DNA of 44,534 nucleotides from CAZEFK01 sp964511405 (GCA_964511405.1 CAZEFK010000028.1:1-44534); one strand, 5' to 3'; counted from the stretch's first letter, positions 32,874 through 42,748 are shown. Numbers and translations: made by a program. Notes: generated by a model not told the origin, from the sequence alone.

Positions 32874-33833
32874 ATGCTCGGCACGGTCAAGTTAGGCTCG
32901 CTCGCGGTCTCGGCGCAGGGCTTCGGCTGCATGGGGCTGTCGCATACCTATGGCGCGGCGGACGAAGCCCAGTCGATCGCGACCATCCATCGCGCGATCG
33001 GTCTTGGCGTCACCCTGATCGACACCGCCGACATCTATGGCGACGGCCACAACGAGACGCTGGTCGGCCGCGCCGTCGCCGGCCGCCGCGACCGCGTCGT
33101 GCTGGCCACCAAGTTCGGCAACGTGCTGGGCGGGGGCGGCCTGAACGGCTCGCCAGCCTATGTCGCCGGCGCCTGCGAGGCCAGCTTGAAGCGCCTGGGC
33201 GTCGACACGATCGACCTCTATTACCTGCATCGGGTCGACCCCAAGACCCCGATCGAGGACACGGTCGGCGCCATGGCCCGGCTGGTCGAGGCCGGCCGGG
33301 TGCGGCACCTGGGACTGTCCGAGGTTTCGGCGGCAACCCTGGAGCGCGCCCACAAGATCCATCCGATCGCGGCGGTGCAGAGCGAGCTGTCGCTGTGGAC
33401 CCGCGACTATCAGGCCGATGTGCTGCCGCTGTGCCGGCGTCTCGGCATCGGCTTCGTCGCTTACAGCCCGCTGGGCCGCGGTTTCCTGGCCGGCATCGAG
33501 GCCAATGCCGCCGATGCCAAGGACCGCCGCCATGCCCATCCCCGCTTCCAGGCCGAGGCCGTTGCCGCCAACCGGCCGCGGCGCGCCGTGCTGGAGGCCG
33601 TCGCCGCGCGCCTTGGCGCGACGCCGGCGCAGGTGGCGCTGTCCTGGGTGATGGCCCAGGGCACGGTGCCGATCCCGGGGACGCGGCATATCGCCCATCT
33701 GGAGGCCAACCTCGCTGCCGCCGCGCTCGCGCTGCCCGCCGACGCCATGACCGAGCTGGAGGCGGCGTTCCCGCCCGGCGCGACGGCCGGCGACCGGTAT
33801 CCCACCGCCCAGATGGCGCGGATCAATGCCTGA
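32874..33833 (+). CDS. Aldo/keto reductase
   Basis: A 319-residue NADPH-dependent reductase (AKR13-like). Conserved features are GFGCMGLSHTYG, the catalytic Asp and Tyr in LIDTADIYGDGHNE, Lys in VLATKFGN, His in YYLHRVDPKTPIEDT, and the cofactor region VPIPGTRHIAHLEANL. Substrates are aldehydes or ketones; unidentified here. AAGGAGG lies 8 bases before ATG 32874. Its promoter must lie inside or overlap the divergent fucosyltransferase-like gene. Confidence 0.94.
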   Translation: MLGTVKLGSLAVSAQGFGCMGLSHTYGAADEAQSIATIHRAIGLGVTLIDTADIYGDGHNETLVGRAVAGRRDRVVLATKFGNVLGGGGLNGSPAYVAGACEASLKRLGVDTIDLYYLHRVDPKTPIEDTVGAMARLVEAGRVRHLGLSEVSAATLERAHKIHPIAAVQSELSLWTRDYQADVLPLCRRLGIGFVAYSPLGRGFLAGIEANAADAKDRRHAHPRFQAEAVAANRPRRAVLEAVAARLGATPAQVALSWVMAQGTVPIPGTRHIAHLEANLAAAALALPADAMTELEAAFPPGATAGDRYPTAQMARINA

Positions 33834-33870
33834 TTCGCGAAGCCCAGGCCGGCCGCGGCGGTCTCGGACG

Positions 33871-33894
33871 GCGGCCCGGCTCCGGCCGGGCCGC
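33871..33894 (+). terminator. Hairpin downstream of the aldo/keto reductase
   Basis: A perfect 10-bp stem (GCGGCCCGGC / GCCGGGCCGC) with a TCCG loop, 37 bases after the reductase stop. No U-run follows (TCGAAATC), so it is a probable but not classical terminator. Confidence 0.6.
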
Positions 33895-34064
33895 TCGAAA
33901 TCTGAATCCGATCAAGGCTCTGGATGATCAACGCCGACGCCGGGCAGCATCGGCCGATGCTCGGTCGCGCCGTCCTTGCATGCGCCAGGATAAAGTGATT
34001 CTCTAAAGCAGATCGGAACTGGCGAAGATATCGCTTAAAGTCGTGATCGCCGACACACCGCGAT

Positions 34065-34092
34065 TTTCGACTTCGGCGGCGAAGACTCGAAA
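34065..34092. promoter_or_regulatory. Hairpin upstream of murA
   Basis: Arms TTTCGA-CTTCG and CGAAG-AC-TCGAAA enclose a GCGG loop (11 base pairs with a 2-base bulge), about 56 bases before the murA start. It might be an operator or an RNA element in the leader; nothing else distinguishes the two. Confidence 0.35.
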
Positions 34093-34148
34093 TTTCCGTC
34101 AAATGCAAGCTGATGCGCCGGTGTTGGTACGCCGGGCGGGGGACAGTC

Positions 34149-35414
<1,266 letters not shown>

Positions 35415-35474
35415 CCAATTCGGAATGGTTCGCCCGTCTAGGCTACAGGAGGGATTGGTTCGGACCTGCGGCCG

Positions 35475-35936
35475 ATGGGCGATGTCGCCGTCTTGCTGGA
35501 AACATTGGACAGCCGGCGGCTTCGGCGCCTGCTGACCGATTGGGACGGCTGGCGCCGCGGCCGTGAGCTGCCCAGCCGGCGCGATTTCGGGCCGGAAGAC
35601 CTGAAATATCTGCTCGGCCACATCCTGCTGCTGGACGTGCTGTACGCGCCGGTGCGCTTCCGGTATCGCCTGACCGGCTCGACCATGGCGATCCGGCGCG
35701 GCTTCGACCCGACCGGCAGGATGGTGGACGAGCACCCGGATCCCGTGTTCCGGGACGCCTGCATCGCGCTCAACCAGACCGTCGTCGCCCGCCGGTGGCC
35801 GCAGCGCTGGCACTACCGCATGCCCGGCGCCGACGGCCGGACCTTCGACTATGAAGTGCTGAACCTGCCGCTGTCGTCCGACGGCACGGTCATCGACATG
35901 ATCCTGGCCGGGCAGTCGGTCGTCGACGAGGCGTGA
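35475..35936 (+). CDS. Single-domain PAS protein (PAS_5 type)
   Basis: A 153-residue protein consisting of one PAS_5-type domain. The blocks are WRRGRELPSRRDFGPEDLKYLLGHILLLDV, RFRYRLTGSTMAIRRGFDPTGRMVDEHPDP and DYEVLNLPLSSDGTVIDMILA, the same order as the other PAS_5 gene at 31199-31702. It follows murA by 60 bases and may be read through from it. There is no output domain; function unknown. Confidence 0.85.
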   Translation: MGDVAVLLETLDSRRLRRLLTDWDGWRRGRELPSRRDFGPEDLKYLLGHILLLDVLYAPVRFRYRLTGSTMAIRRGFDPTGRMVDEHPDPVFRDACIALNQTVVARRWPQRWHYRMPGADGRTFDYEVLNLPLSSDGTVIDMILAGQSVVDEA

Positions 35937-35970
35937 CGTTCAGGGATCTGCATGTGCGGCGCGCCGGCTG

Positions 35971-36855
35971 TCATCGCCCAAGGTCGTGCGCCAGCCGCGC
36001 TGCGGTCTCGACCGGTTCGGCGCGGTCGACGCGGGTGCCGGGCAGCGCTGCCCGCACAGCGTCGAAGATCAACGGGCTGATCTGGGCGGCGCCACCCGTG
36101 AGCGCCACCGGCAGCGGTCCGAGCTGATCGCGCAGCACCTGGCCCAGCGCCGCGAGCTCGCGGCCGGCCCGGCGCAGGATGTCGATGGCATCGGTGTCGC
36201 CGGCGGCAGCAGCGCTCCCGGCGCAGGGCGCCAGCGCCGCGACGGCGCTCCGACCGCCGCCATAGACATGGGCGCGGATATCGGGCCAGGCGCGGCTGCC
36301 GACGGCGGCGTAGAGCGCCTCGGCCAGCGGCCCGGGCGGGTGGCGCCGGTCGACGCCACGCAGCACGCTGCGCAGCACTTGGCGGCCGATCCAGAACCCG
36401 GCGCCGGCATCGTCGATCAGGAAGCCGTGGCCGCCGGCCCGAACCTCCTCTTCCGATGGGGTCAGGTGATAGCCGACCGACCCGGTCCCGGCATAGACCA
36501 GGATCCCTTCGCCCAACCGGAAGGCGCCCAGATAGGCGATGTGCATGTCGTCGACCACGCGCACGCGCTCCGGCGCTGCGCCCAGCCGCTGCGCCAGCTC
36601 GTGGCGGAAGCGCTCGGCGACCTCGCAGCCGGTGCTGAGGCCGGTGATGCCGGCCATGACGGCCTGGGGACGGCCCGCGGCCAGCACCGCTGCAGCAAGC
36701 TCGTCCAGCGTGCGCGCAGCGGCGGCGGCCCCAGCCGCATCGAAGATATGGCCGCTCAGCGGCGGCAGCCGGCCGGCGGCCAGGCGCGCGCCGCCCGGTC
36801 CTTCCAGCTGCCAGCGCGTGCTCGACGCGCCGCCATCGACGCCCAACACGGTCAT
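35971..36855 (-). CDS. BadF/BadG-type N-acetylhexosamine kinase
   Basis: A 294-residue ASKHA-fold kinase. The phosphate-1 motif is LGVDGGASSTRW (about residues 3-14), the connecting DMHIAYLGAF follows, phosphate-2 is LVYAGTGSVGYH, and the adenosine motif lies in VALTGGAAQISP. This BadF/BcrA group includes GlcNAc and related sugar kinases. Its start overlaps the end of the NanE-type epimerase gene (ATGA), so its substrate is likely ManNAc or GlcNAc (inference). It is the last gene of the operon. A 34-base gap separates it from the convergent PAS gene. Confidence 0.88.
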   Translation of the reverse strand: MTVLGVDGGASSTRWQLEGPGGARLAAGRLPPLSGHIFDAAGAAAAARTLDELAAAVLAAGRPQAVMAGITGLSTGCEVAERFRHELAQRLGAAPERVRVVDDMHIAYLGAFRLGEGILVYAGTGSVGYHLTPSEEEVRAGGHGFLIDDAGAGFWIGRQVLRSVLRGVDRRHPPGPLAEALYAAVGSRAWPDIRAHVYGGGRSAVAALAPCAGSAAAAGDTDAIDILRRAGRELAALGQVLRDQLGPLPVALTGGAAQISPLIFDAVRAALPGTRVDRAEPVETAARLAHDLGR

Positions 36856-37520
36856 GACGGCACCGCGGCCGCGAAGCGGCGGGTGATCTCGCGCGGGTTG
36901 GTGATGGCGGTGCCGATCACAACCAGCGCCGCGCCGCGGCGGAAGGCCTCCGCCACCTGCTCGGGCGACCAGAACCGGCCTTCGGCCGCAACAGGCACGT
37001 CGACGGCCTGGGCCAGCGCCTCGACCAGATCCAGGTCGGGCCCGGCGGCGGGGCCGCTCTCGGCGGTGTAGCCCGACAGGGTGGTGGCGACGATATCGGC
37101 GCCGAGCCCGGCGGCGGCGATGCCTTCGTCGAGGGTAGAGACGTCGGCGAACACCGGCTTGCCCAGCTCGCGCCGGATCCGCGGGATCAGCGCCGACAGC
37201 GGCTCGCCGGGGCGGCGGCGCGGGGTGGCGTCGAGGGCGATGATGTCGGCGCCGGCCTCGGCCACGCGGCGCGCGGCGGCCAGGTCGGGGGTGATGTAGA
37301 CGTCGAAGCCGTCGGTCCAGGCCTTGTCGATGCCGATGATCGGCAGCCGGCTTGCGGCCCTGATCGCCCGGATGTCGGCAGCGCCGTTGGCGCGCAGGCC
37401 GTGGGCGCCGCCCTGCTCGGCGGCCATTGCCATGGCTGCCATGAAGGCCGGCCCATGCAGCGGGTTGTCGGCGCGGGCCTGGCACGACACCACCAGCGCC
37501 TTCGGCGCGAACAGGCTCAT
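36852..37520 (-). CDS. nanE: Putative N-acetylmannosamine-6-phosphate 2-epimerase
   Basis: A 222-residue TIM-barrel epimerase converting ManNAc-6-P to GlcNAc-6-P in sialic acid breakdown. Evidence is the N-terminal LVVSCQARADNPLHG, the IIGIDKAW lysine, the ALDATPRRRP segment, the DVSTLDEGIAAAGLGADIVATTLSGYT motif, and VAAEGRFWSPEQ, all NanE landmarks. It lies between the permease and the kinase, overlapping both by 4 bases. No sialic acid lyase (NanA) is present in the window. Confidence 0.92.
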   Translation of the reverse strand: MSLFAPKALVVSCQARADNPLHGPAFMAAMAMAAEQGGAHGLRANGAADIRAIRAASRLPIIGIDKAWTDGFDVYITPDLAAARRVAEAGADIIALDATPRRRPGEPLSALIPRIRRELGKPVFADVSTLDEGIAAAGLGADIVATTLSGYTAESGPAAGPDLDLVEALAQAVDVPVAAEGRFWSPEQVAEAFRRGAALVVIGTAITNPREITRRFAAAVPS

Positions 37521-38335
37521 TTCACCGCTCCCGACGTCAGGCCGGCGATGAACTGGCGCGACAGCGCCACATAGACCGCGGTCATGGGCAGCGCCGCCAG
37601 CGCCAGCCCGGCGAACAGCACTCCCCAATTGCTGGCATATTCGCCCATGAACACCGTCAGCCCCTGCGGCAGCGTCTTGCGTGCATCGGTCTGGATCAGC
37701 ACCAGCGGGAAGAAGAAGTCGTTCCAGATCGGCACGGCGTTGTGGATGGCGGCGATGACCAGCGCCGGCCGGGTCAACGGTAGCATGATGCTCCACAGAA
37801 TGCGCGCCTCGCTGGCGCCGTCGATCCGCGCCGACTGCTCCAGCTCACCCGGCAGCGTGCGCAGAAAGCCGGTCAGGATGAACACCGTCGAGGGCAGGCC
37901 CATGGCCGTGTAGACCAGCACCAGGCCGAGGCGCGAATCGAGCAGGTCGAGCGCCTTCAGCTCCAGGAACAGCGGGATCACCGCCAGCTTGAGCGGCACC
38001 ATCAGCCCGGCCAGGAAGAACAGATACAGGCCGTCGCGGCCACGGAAGCGGTAGCGGGCCAGCGCATAGGCGGCCATGGTGCCGGTCGCCAGCAGCAGCA
38101 GGATGGCGCCCGCGGTCACCATCACCGAGTTGGCGAAATAGCGGGGGAAGTCGGTCTCCTGCCAGATCGTCGCCAGGTTGGCGAGGCTGGGCGCCAGCGG
38201 CGGCAGCAGCGGCGCGGCATAGATCTCCCGCGTGGTCTTGAACGCCGACATCAGCATGACCGCGATGGGCAGCAGCATGACCATGGCGTTCGCGCCCAGC
38301 ACCAGCTGGATCGCCCAGGACTCGCGGCGGCTCAC
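37517..38335 (-). CDS. Sugar ABC transporter permease (MalG/UgpE type)
   Basis: A 272-residue permease of the carbohydrate CUT1 group with six membrane helices. Its EAA loop reads EQSARIDGASEARILWSIMLPLTRPAL, the site that contacts the ATPase. It starts at GTG 38335, which overlaps the preceding permease stop (GTGA), and its end overlaps the nanE start. Together with the upstream permease it would form the channel. Confidence 0.94.
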   Translation of the reverse strand: MSRRESWAIQLVLGANAMVMLLPIAVMLMSAFKTTREIYAAPLLPPLAPSLANLATIWQETDFPRYFANSVMVTAGAILLLLATGTMAAYALARYRFRGRDGLYLFFLAGLMVPLKLAVIPLFLELKALDLLDSRLGLVLVYTAMGLPSTVFILTGFLRTLPGELEQSARIDGASEARILWSIMLPLTRPALVIAAIHNAVPIWNDFFFPLVLIQTDARKTLPQGLTVFMGEYASNWGVLFAGLALAALPMTAVYVALSRQFIAGLTSGAVK

Positions 38336-39246
38336 AGCTCGATCTCGCGGGCGCGCAGGCGCCTGAGCCAGCCGGCCGAGACCGCCAGCAGGACCAAGGC
38401 CATCAGCACGCCGAGGGCGCTGCCGCGGCCGAAGTCGGTCAGCCCCGAGGACTGGCTGCCGAACGCGGTGCGGTAGAAATACAGGCCCAGCACGTCGGTG
38501 GAATAGAAGGGCGGCCCCTCCAGCCCGACCATGACATAGGGCAGCTCGAACCAGTTGAGCGAGCCGATGAAGGTCAGCATCACCACGATCGTGGTCGCCG
38601 GCGCGACCAGCGGCCAGACCACGCGGCGCAGCAGGGTCGGCCCGCCGGCGCCGTCCAGCCGCGCCGCCTCGATCACCTCGCGTGGGATGCGCTGGATACC
38701 GGCCAGGTAGACCAGGGTCGGGAAGCCCACCCAATGCCAGGCATTGACCAGGATCAGCGAGGCCAGCGCCGTCGACTCCTGGCCGAGCCAAGGCTGCGCC
38801 AGGACGCCGAGGCCGGTCAGCCGCAGGGTCTGGTTGACCAGCCCGAACAGCGGGTTGAGGAACAGCTTCCACAGGAAGCCGACGATCACCGTCGACAGGA
38901 TCACCGGCAGGAACAGCGCGGTCTGGTGGAAGCGGTGGCCCGGCAGCTGCTTCGACAGCAGGAACGCCAGCAGGAATCCGGTGCCGTTCTGCACCGCCAT
39001 CAGGGCCGCGAACACCACGACATTGTGCAGCAATGCATTGTAGGTCCAGCCGCTGAACGGCGGCTGGGTCAGCACGATGCGGAAGTTCTCGAACCCGACC
39101 CACGGGCCGCGCAGCAGCCCGTCCCAGTGATGGAAGGAGTCGACGAACACCGACAGGATCGGAACCGCGACCAGGCCGGCCAGGATCAAGGAGGCCGGCG
39201 CCAGCAGCAGGGCGAGCCACAGGGCCCGCCGCAGGGCAGGGGACAT
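38332..39246 (-). CDS. Sugar ABC transporter permease (MalF/UgpA type)
   Basis: A 304-residue CUT1 permease with six or seven helices. The EAA loop is EVIEAARLDGAGGPTLLRRVVWPLVAP. An N-terminal helix precedes SVFVDSFHHWDGLLRG, the usual first periplasmic loop. ATG 39246 is preferred because the binding-protein gene ends 26 bases upstream. It belongs to the amino-sugar operon. Confidence 0.94.
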   Translation of the reverse strand: MSPALRRALWLALLLAPASLILAGLVAVPILSVFVDSFHHWDGLLRGPWVGFENFRIVLTQPPFSGWTYNALLHNVVVFAALMAVQNGTGFLLAFLLSKQLPGHRFHQTALFLPVILSTVIVGFLWKLFLNPLFGLVNQTLRLTGLGVLAQPWLGQESTALASLILVNAWHWVGFPTLVYLAGIQRIPREVIEAARLDGAGGPTLLRRVVWPLVAPATTIVVMLTFIGSLNWFELPYVMVGLEGPPFYSTDVLGLYFYRTAFGSQSSGLTDFGRGSALGVLMALVLLAVSAGWLRRLRAREIEL

Positions 39247-39272
39247 GATGCGGCGGGCGCTGGGCTGGTCGC

Positions 39273-40511
39273 TCAGCCCTTCTTGAACGGTAGATAGTAG
39301 GCCGCGATGCCGCGGGTGACTTCGGCGCCGACCTCGGCCGGCGTCAGCTTGCCCGCGAACATCTTCTGCAGCGCCGCCTGGATCAGCGCCGAGCCGGTCG
39401 GTTCCTGATAGCGGAAATAGACCAGCATGACGTAGGGCAGGGCGCTGTCGTCGAGCTTGGCGACCTTGGCCAGCAGCGGGTCGGCGATGGTCACGCCCTG
39501 GATCGGCGTGATGTTCCGCAGCCGGTCGGCCAGCACCGTGCCGAACGCGGGCGTCGCGGTGAAGCGGATGAACTTCAGCGCCTCGTCCTTGTGCGGCGAG
39601 GCGGCGTTGACCGCATAGCCGCCGTCGAAATAGAGCGAGACATAGTGCGGCGCGCCCGCGTCGACGGTCGGGCCCGGGATCACGTCGATGTCGAGCTTGG
39701 GGTTCTGCTGCTTGAAGTTGGCGATCTCGTAGGAGCCGCCGGCGAACATGGCGGCCTGCTCGCCGACGAACAGCTGCTGGGCGCTGGGATAGTCGATACC
39801 GGTGAAGCCGTCGGGCAGGTAGGGGGCGAGGTCGGCCAGCTTCTGCAGGGCGCCGACGAATCGCGGGTCCTCGAACGTCGCCTTGCCCGCCACCAGGTCG
39901 TCGTTGAAACCCTTGCCGTACAGGCTGGGGCCGAAGACACCCATCATCACCTCGTTCTGCCACGAGGTCGCCACCCCGTTGGCGAAGGGCAGGATGCCCT
40001 TGGCCTTGAACGCCTTGGCATCGGCGATCAGCTCGTCCCAGGTTGCCGGCGGCGTCAGGCCGGCCTTTGCGAACAGCGCCTTGTTGCACAGGATCAGCAT
40101 GGTCTGCTGGGCGAACGGCACGGCGTAGACCTGGCCGTCGGCGCGCAGCGTCTCGGCCGCCAGCGCCTGCGGCCCGAAATTGCCGAGCTCGGGCACCTGG
40201 GCCTTGTCCAAGGGCAGCAGATAGTGGGCCTTGGCGAAGGTTTCGAGATTGCCATAGGCGCGGACATGGACGATGTCCGGTCCCTTGCCGCCGGCCAGCG
40301 CGGTCGAGAGGATCGTGTTGTAGGCGGTGACCTCGAAGGTCTCGAACTTGATGGTGGTGCCCGGGTTCTGGGCCGTGAACTGCTTGATCAGGTCCTGGTA
40401 GACCGCGCGGTCCTCCTGGCGCCAGCTCCAGAAGGTGAGGTCGGCCGCCTGTGCGGCGCTGGATGCTGCCAGCAAAGCCAACCCGATCAGACCACTTCTG
40501 CTCCGACTCAT
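39273..40511 (-). CDS. Extracellular sugar-binding protein, family 1
   Basis: A 412-residue periplasmic protein. Signal peptide GLIGLALLAASSAAQA is followed by ADLTFWSWRQED, then GGKGPDIVHVRAYG, a tryptophan-rich cleft and VGEQAAMFAGGSYEIANFK, the standard pattern for carbohydrate-binding proteins of CUT1 importers. GGGGAGG lies upstream of ATG 40511. It leads the operon with two permeases, a NanE-type epimerase and a kinase, so the ligand is probably an amino sugar or sialic acid (inference). Confidence 0.93.
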   Translation of the reverse strand: MSRSRSGLIGLALLAASSAAQAADLTFWSWRQEDRAVYQDLIKQFTAQNPGTTIKFETFEVTAYNTILSTALAGGKGPDIVHVRAYGNLETFAKAHYLLPLDKAQVPELGNFGPQALAAETLRADGQVYAVPFAQQTMLILCNKALFAKAGLTPPATWDELIADAKAFKAKGILPFANGVATSWQNEVMMGVFGPSLYGKGFNDDLVAGKATFEDPRFVGALQKLADLAPYLPDGFTGIDYPSAQQLFVGEQAAMFAGGSYEIANFKQQNPKLDIDVIPGPTVDAGAPHYVSLYFDGGYAVNAASPHKDEALKFIRFTATPAFGTVLADRLRNITPIQGVTIADPLLAKVAKLDDSALPYVMLVYFRYQEPTGSALIQAALQKMFAGKLTPAEVGAEVTRGIAAYYLPFKKG

Positions 40512-40625
40512 CGCCGCCTCCCCAGCTTTCTTGGTTCCAGCACGATAGCGCCGGCTCCGGGCGTGGGCCAGTGGTATTCAACCGGTCTTATCTACGCCAC
40601 GCTCATGGCCTGCTACGGTCGACGC

Positions 40626-42149
40626 ATGACCGGATCCGTGCCGTTCCAGTTGGGCGTCGACCATCTCGGGATCGCCGAGGTGGCCGCGGTTGCGCGCGGC
40701 CGTCGGCCGGTGCAGCTGGCGCCTGTTGCGGTCGACCGCCTGCGCCGCGGCCGGGCCCTGGTCGCGCGCGCCGAGGCCGAGGGGCGGCCGGTCTACGGCC
40801 TGACCCGGGGGCTCGGACCGCGGGTCGGCGAGGCCGTCGGCAGCACCGACCAGGCCGAGTTCAGTCGCCTGGTGGTGCTGGCGCGTGCCGCCGGCGCGGG
40901 GCCGGAGCTGCCCGAGGACGCCGTGCGCGCCGCCTTGCTGGCCCGCGCCCACGGCCTGGCCCAGGGCGGCGCCGGCGTGCGGCCCGAGCTGGTCGCGGCT
41001 CAAGCCGCGATGCTCGACCGCGGCGTCCATCCCGTCGTGCCGGCGATCGGCTCGGCCGGCGCATCGGATCTGATGCTGCTGGCCAACCTGGCGCTGCCGC
41101 TGATCGGCGAGGGGCGAGCGCGGCTGGATGGGGCGCTGCTGCCTGGAGCCGCGGCCATGGCCGCGGCCGGCATCCCGACCTTGACGCTGGCGTCCAAGGA
41201 GGGCTTGGCGCTGTGCAGCGCCAACTCGGTGTCGGCCGGCTTCGGCGCCTTGGTGCTGGGCGATGCCGCGGCCCTGCTGGCCCGGCTGGAGTCGGTGGTG
41301 GCGGTCACCTTCGAGGCGTTCCGGGCCAATCTCAGTCCGCTCGATCCTCGAGTTACGGCGGCCCGGCCGGCGCCGGGCCAGGCCGAAGCGGCCACCGCGC
41401 TGCTGCGGCTCCTGGACGGCGGCGCGCTGACCGAGCCGGGGGCCGCGCGCCGCGTCCAGGACCCGCTCAGCCTGCGCTGCGTGGCCCCGGTCCATGGCGC
41501 CCTGCGCCATGCCCTCGCCTTCGCCCGCGCGCCGCTGGAGATCGAGCTGAACGGCGCCGGGGACAACCCGCTGCTGCTCGACGACGGCCAGATCCTGTCG
41601 ACCGCCAACTTCCACACCCCGGCGCTGGCGATCGGCTTCGACGCGCTGTCGCTGGCCCTGTCGCAAGTCGCGAGCCTGTCGGCGATGCGGGTCGCGCGCC
41701 TCATGAGCGGCCGCCTGACCGACTTGCCGGACCGGCTGACGCGGGCCGAGGGCGCGGCGAGCACCGGCTTGGCGCTGCTGGGGCTGACCGCGGCGACCCT
41801 GGTCAAGGAGATCCGCCGGCTGGCCCAGCCGGCGAGCCTGGACGACCACGGCCATCAGGAGGTCGAGGACCACGCCCCCATGACCCTGGCCGCGGTGCGC
41901 GGCGCCGCCCAGATCCTGCCGCTCCTGCGCCAGGTCGCGGCCTGCGAGCTGATCGCCGCCGCCCAAGCCTTCGAGCTGCGCGGCATCGCGCGTCCGAGCC
42001 CGGCGGCACAGGCCGTGGTCGACGGGCTCAGGGCGGTGGTGCCGCCGCTGGACAGTGATCGCAGTCTGGCGCCCGATATCGAAGCGGCCGCCGCGCTCTT
42101 GGCCGGCGCGTCCTGGCCCGTGCAAGGGGAGTCCTCATGGATCCGTTGA
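40626..42149 (+). CDS. Aromatic amino acid lyase-family protein with an atypical MIO triad
   Basis: A 507-residue homologue of histidine/phenylalanine ammonia-lyases. Matches to the family are VYGLTRGLGPRVG (Tyr57), the KEGLALCSANSVSAG helix, VQDPLSLRCVAPVHGALRHAL, ELNGAGDNPLLL, ANFHTPALAIGFDALS and EVEDHAPMTLAAVR. The MIO electrophile of this family forms from Ala-Ser-Gly in a GSxGASGDLAPLA motif; here it reads GSAGASDLMLLA, i.e. Ala146-Ser147-Asp148 with one residue missing. The usual Asn in ALINGTQ is Ser. So it is either an unconventional lyase or an inactivated/other-function paralogue. It is divergent from the sugar operon and coupled to a LysE-type exporter gene. Confidence 0.88.
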   Translation: MTGSVPFQLGVDHLGIAEVAAVARGRRPVQLAPVAVDRLRRGRALVARAEAEGRPVYGLTRGLGPRVGEAVGSTDQAEFSRLVVLARAAGAGPELPEDAVRAALLARAHGLAQGGAGVRPELVAAQAAMLDRGVHPVVPAIGSAGASDLMLLANLALPLIGEGRARLDGALLPGAAAMAAAGIPTLTLASKEGLALCSANSVSAGFGALVLGDAAALLARLESVVAVTFEAFRANLSPLDPRVTAARPAPGQAEAATALLRLLDGGALTEPGAARRVQDPLSLRCVAPVHGALRHALAFARAPLEIELNGAGDNPLLLDDGQILSTANFHTPALAIGFDALSLALSQVASLSAMRVARLMSGRLTDLPDRLTRAEGAASTGLALLGLTAATLVKEIRRLAQPASLDDHGHQEVEDHAPMTLAAVRGAAQILPLLRQVAACELIAAAQAFELRGIARPSPAAQAVVDGLRAVVPPLDSDRSLAPDIEAAAALLAGASWPVQGESSWIR

Positions 42150-42748
42150 CCCTCGTCACCTTCACCGTCGCGCTGGCGCTGGCCGTGGCGACACCAGGCC
42201 CGGGCGCGGCCGTGGTGATCGGCCGGGCGCTCGCCGTCGGCTTCCGTGGGGCCGTGCCGGTGGTGCTGGGGCTGGTGATCGGCGATCTCATCTACTTGTC
42301 GCTCGCCTGCTTCGGCCTGGCGGCGGTGGCCCGGACCTTCGGCGCGCTGTTCCTGGTGGTGCGCTTCGCGGGTGCGGCCTACCTGCTGTATCTGGCGTGG
42401 CGGATGTGGACCGCGCGCGGCGGACTGGCCGTGGCCGACCCGGCATCGGCGGGCCGCCCGGTCCGCACCTTCCTGACCGGGCTGTCGGTGACCTTGGGCA
42501 ATCCCAAGCCGATCCTGTTCTACCTGGCCCTCCTGCCGACGGTGGTCGACCTGCGCCGCCTGACCCTGCCCGGGTTCTTCGAGCTGATGGCGATCTGCGT
42601 GGTCGTGCTGCTGGCGATCATGGGCGGCTACGCCTTCGCCGCCGCCCGCGCCCGCCGCCTGTTCGCCAGCCCGCGCGCCGGCCGCCTGCTCAACCGCGGC
42701 GCGGCCTCGGTGATGGCGGGGGCGGCGGTGGCGATCGCGGCGAAGTAG
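42137..42748 (+). CDS. LysE/RhtB family amino acid exporter
   Basis: A 203-residue inner-membrane exporter with six helices. The N-terminal LALAVATPGPGAAVVIGRAL motif is diagnostic, and GLSVTLGNPKPILFYLALLP is the second conserved block. Substrate unassigned; members export Lys, Arg, Thr, homoserine and others. Its ATG overlaps the 3' end of the lyase-like gene by 13 bases, so export of a product or substrate of that enzyme is plausible (inference). AAGGGGA lies just upstream. Confidence 0.93.
   Translation: MDPLTLVTFTVALALAVATPGPGAAVVIGRALAVGFRGAVPVVLGLVIGDLIYLSLACFGLAAVARTFGALFLVVRFAGAAYLLYLAWRMWTARGGLAVADPASAGRPVRTFLTGLSVTLGNPKPILFYLALLPTVVDLRRLTLPGFFELMAICVVVLLAIMGGYAFAAARARRLFASPRAGRLLNRGAASVMAGAAVAIAAK

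Larger units (their letters stand above)
33834..34148. other. Intergenic region between the aldo/keto reductase and murA
   Basis: This 315-base stretch has no supported gene. It holds a GC-rich hairpin after the reductase, then an AT-richer block (about 33980-34110) with a second small hairpin. The murA promoter is probably in this block, but I could not assign -35/-10 elements with confidence. Confidence 0.7.
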
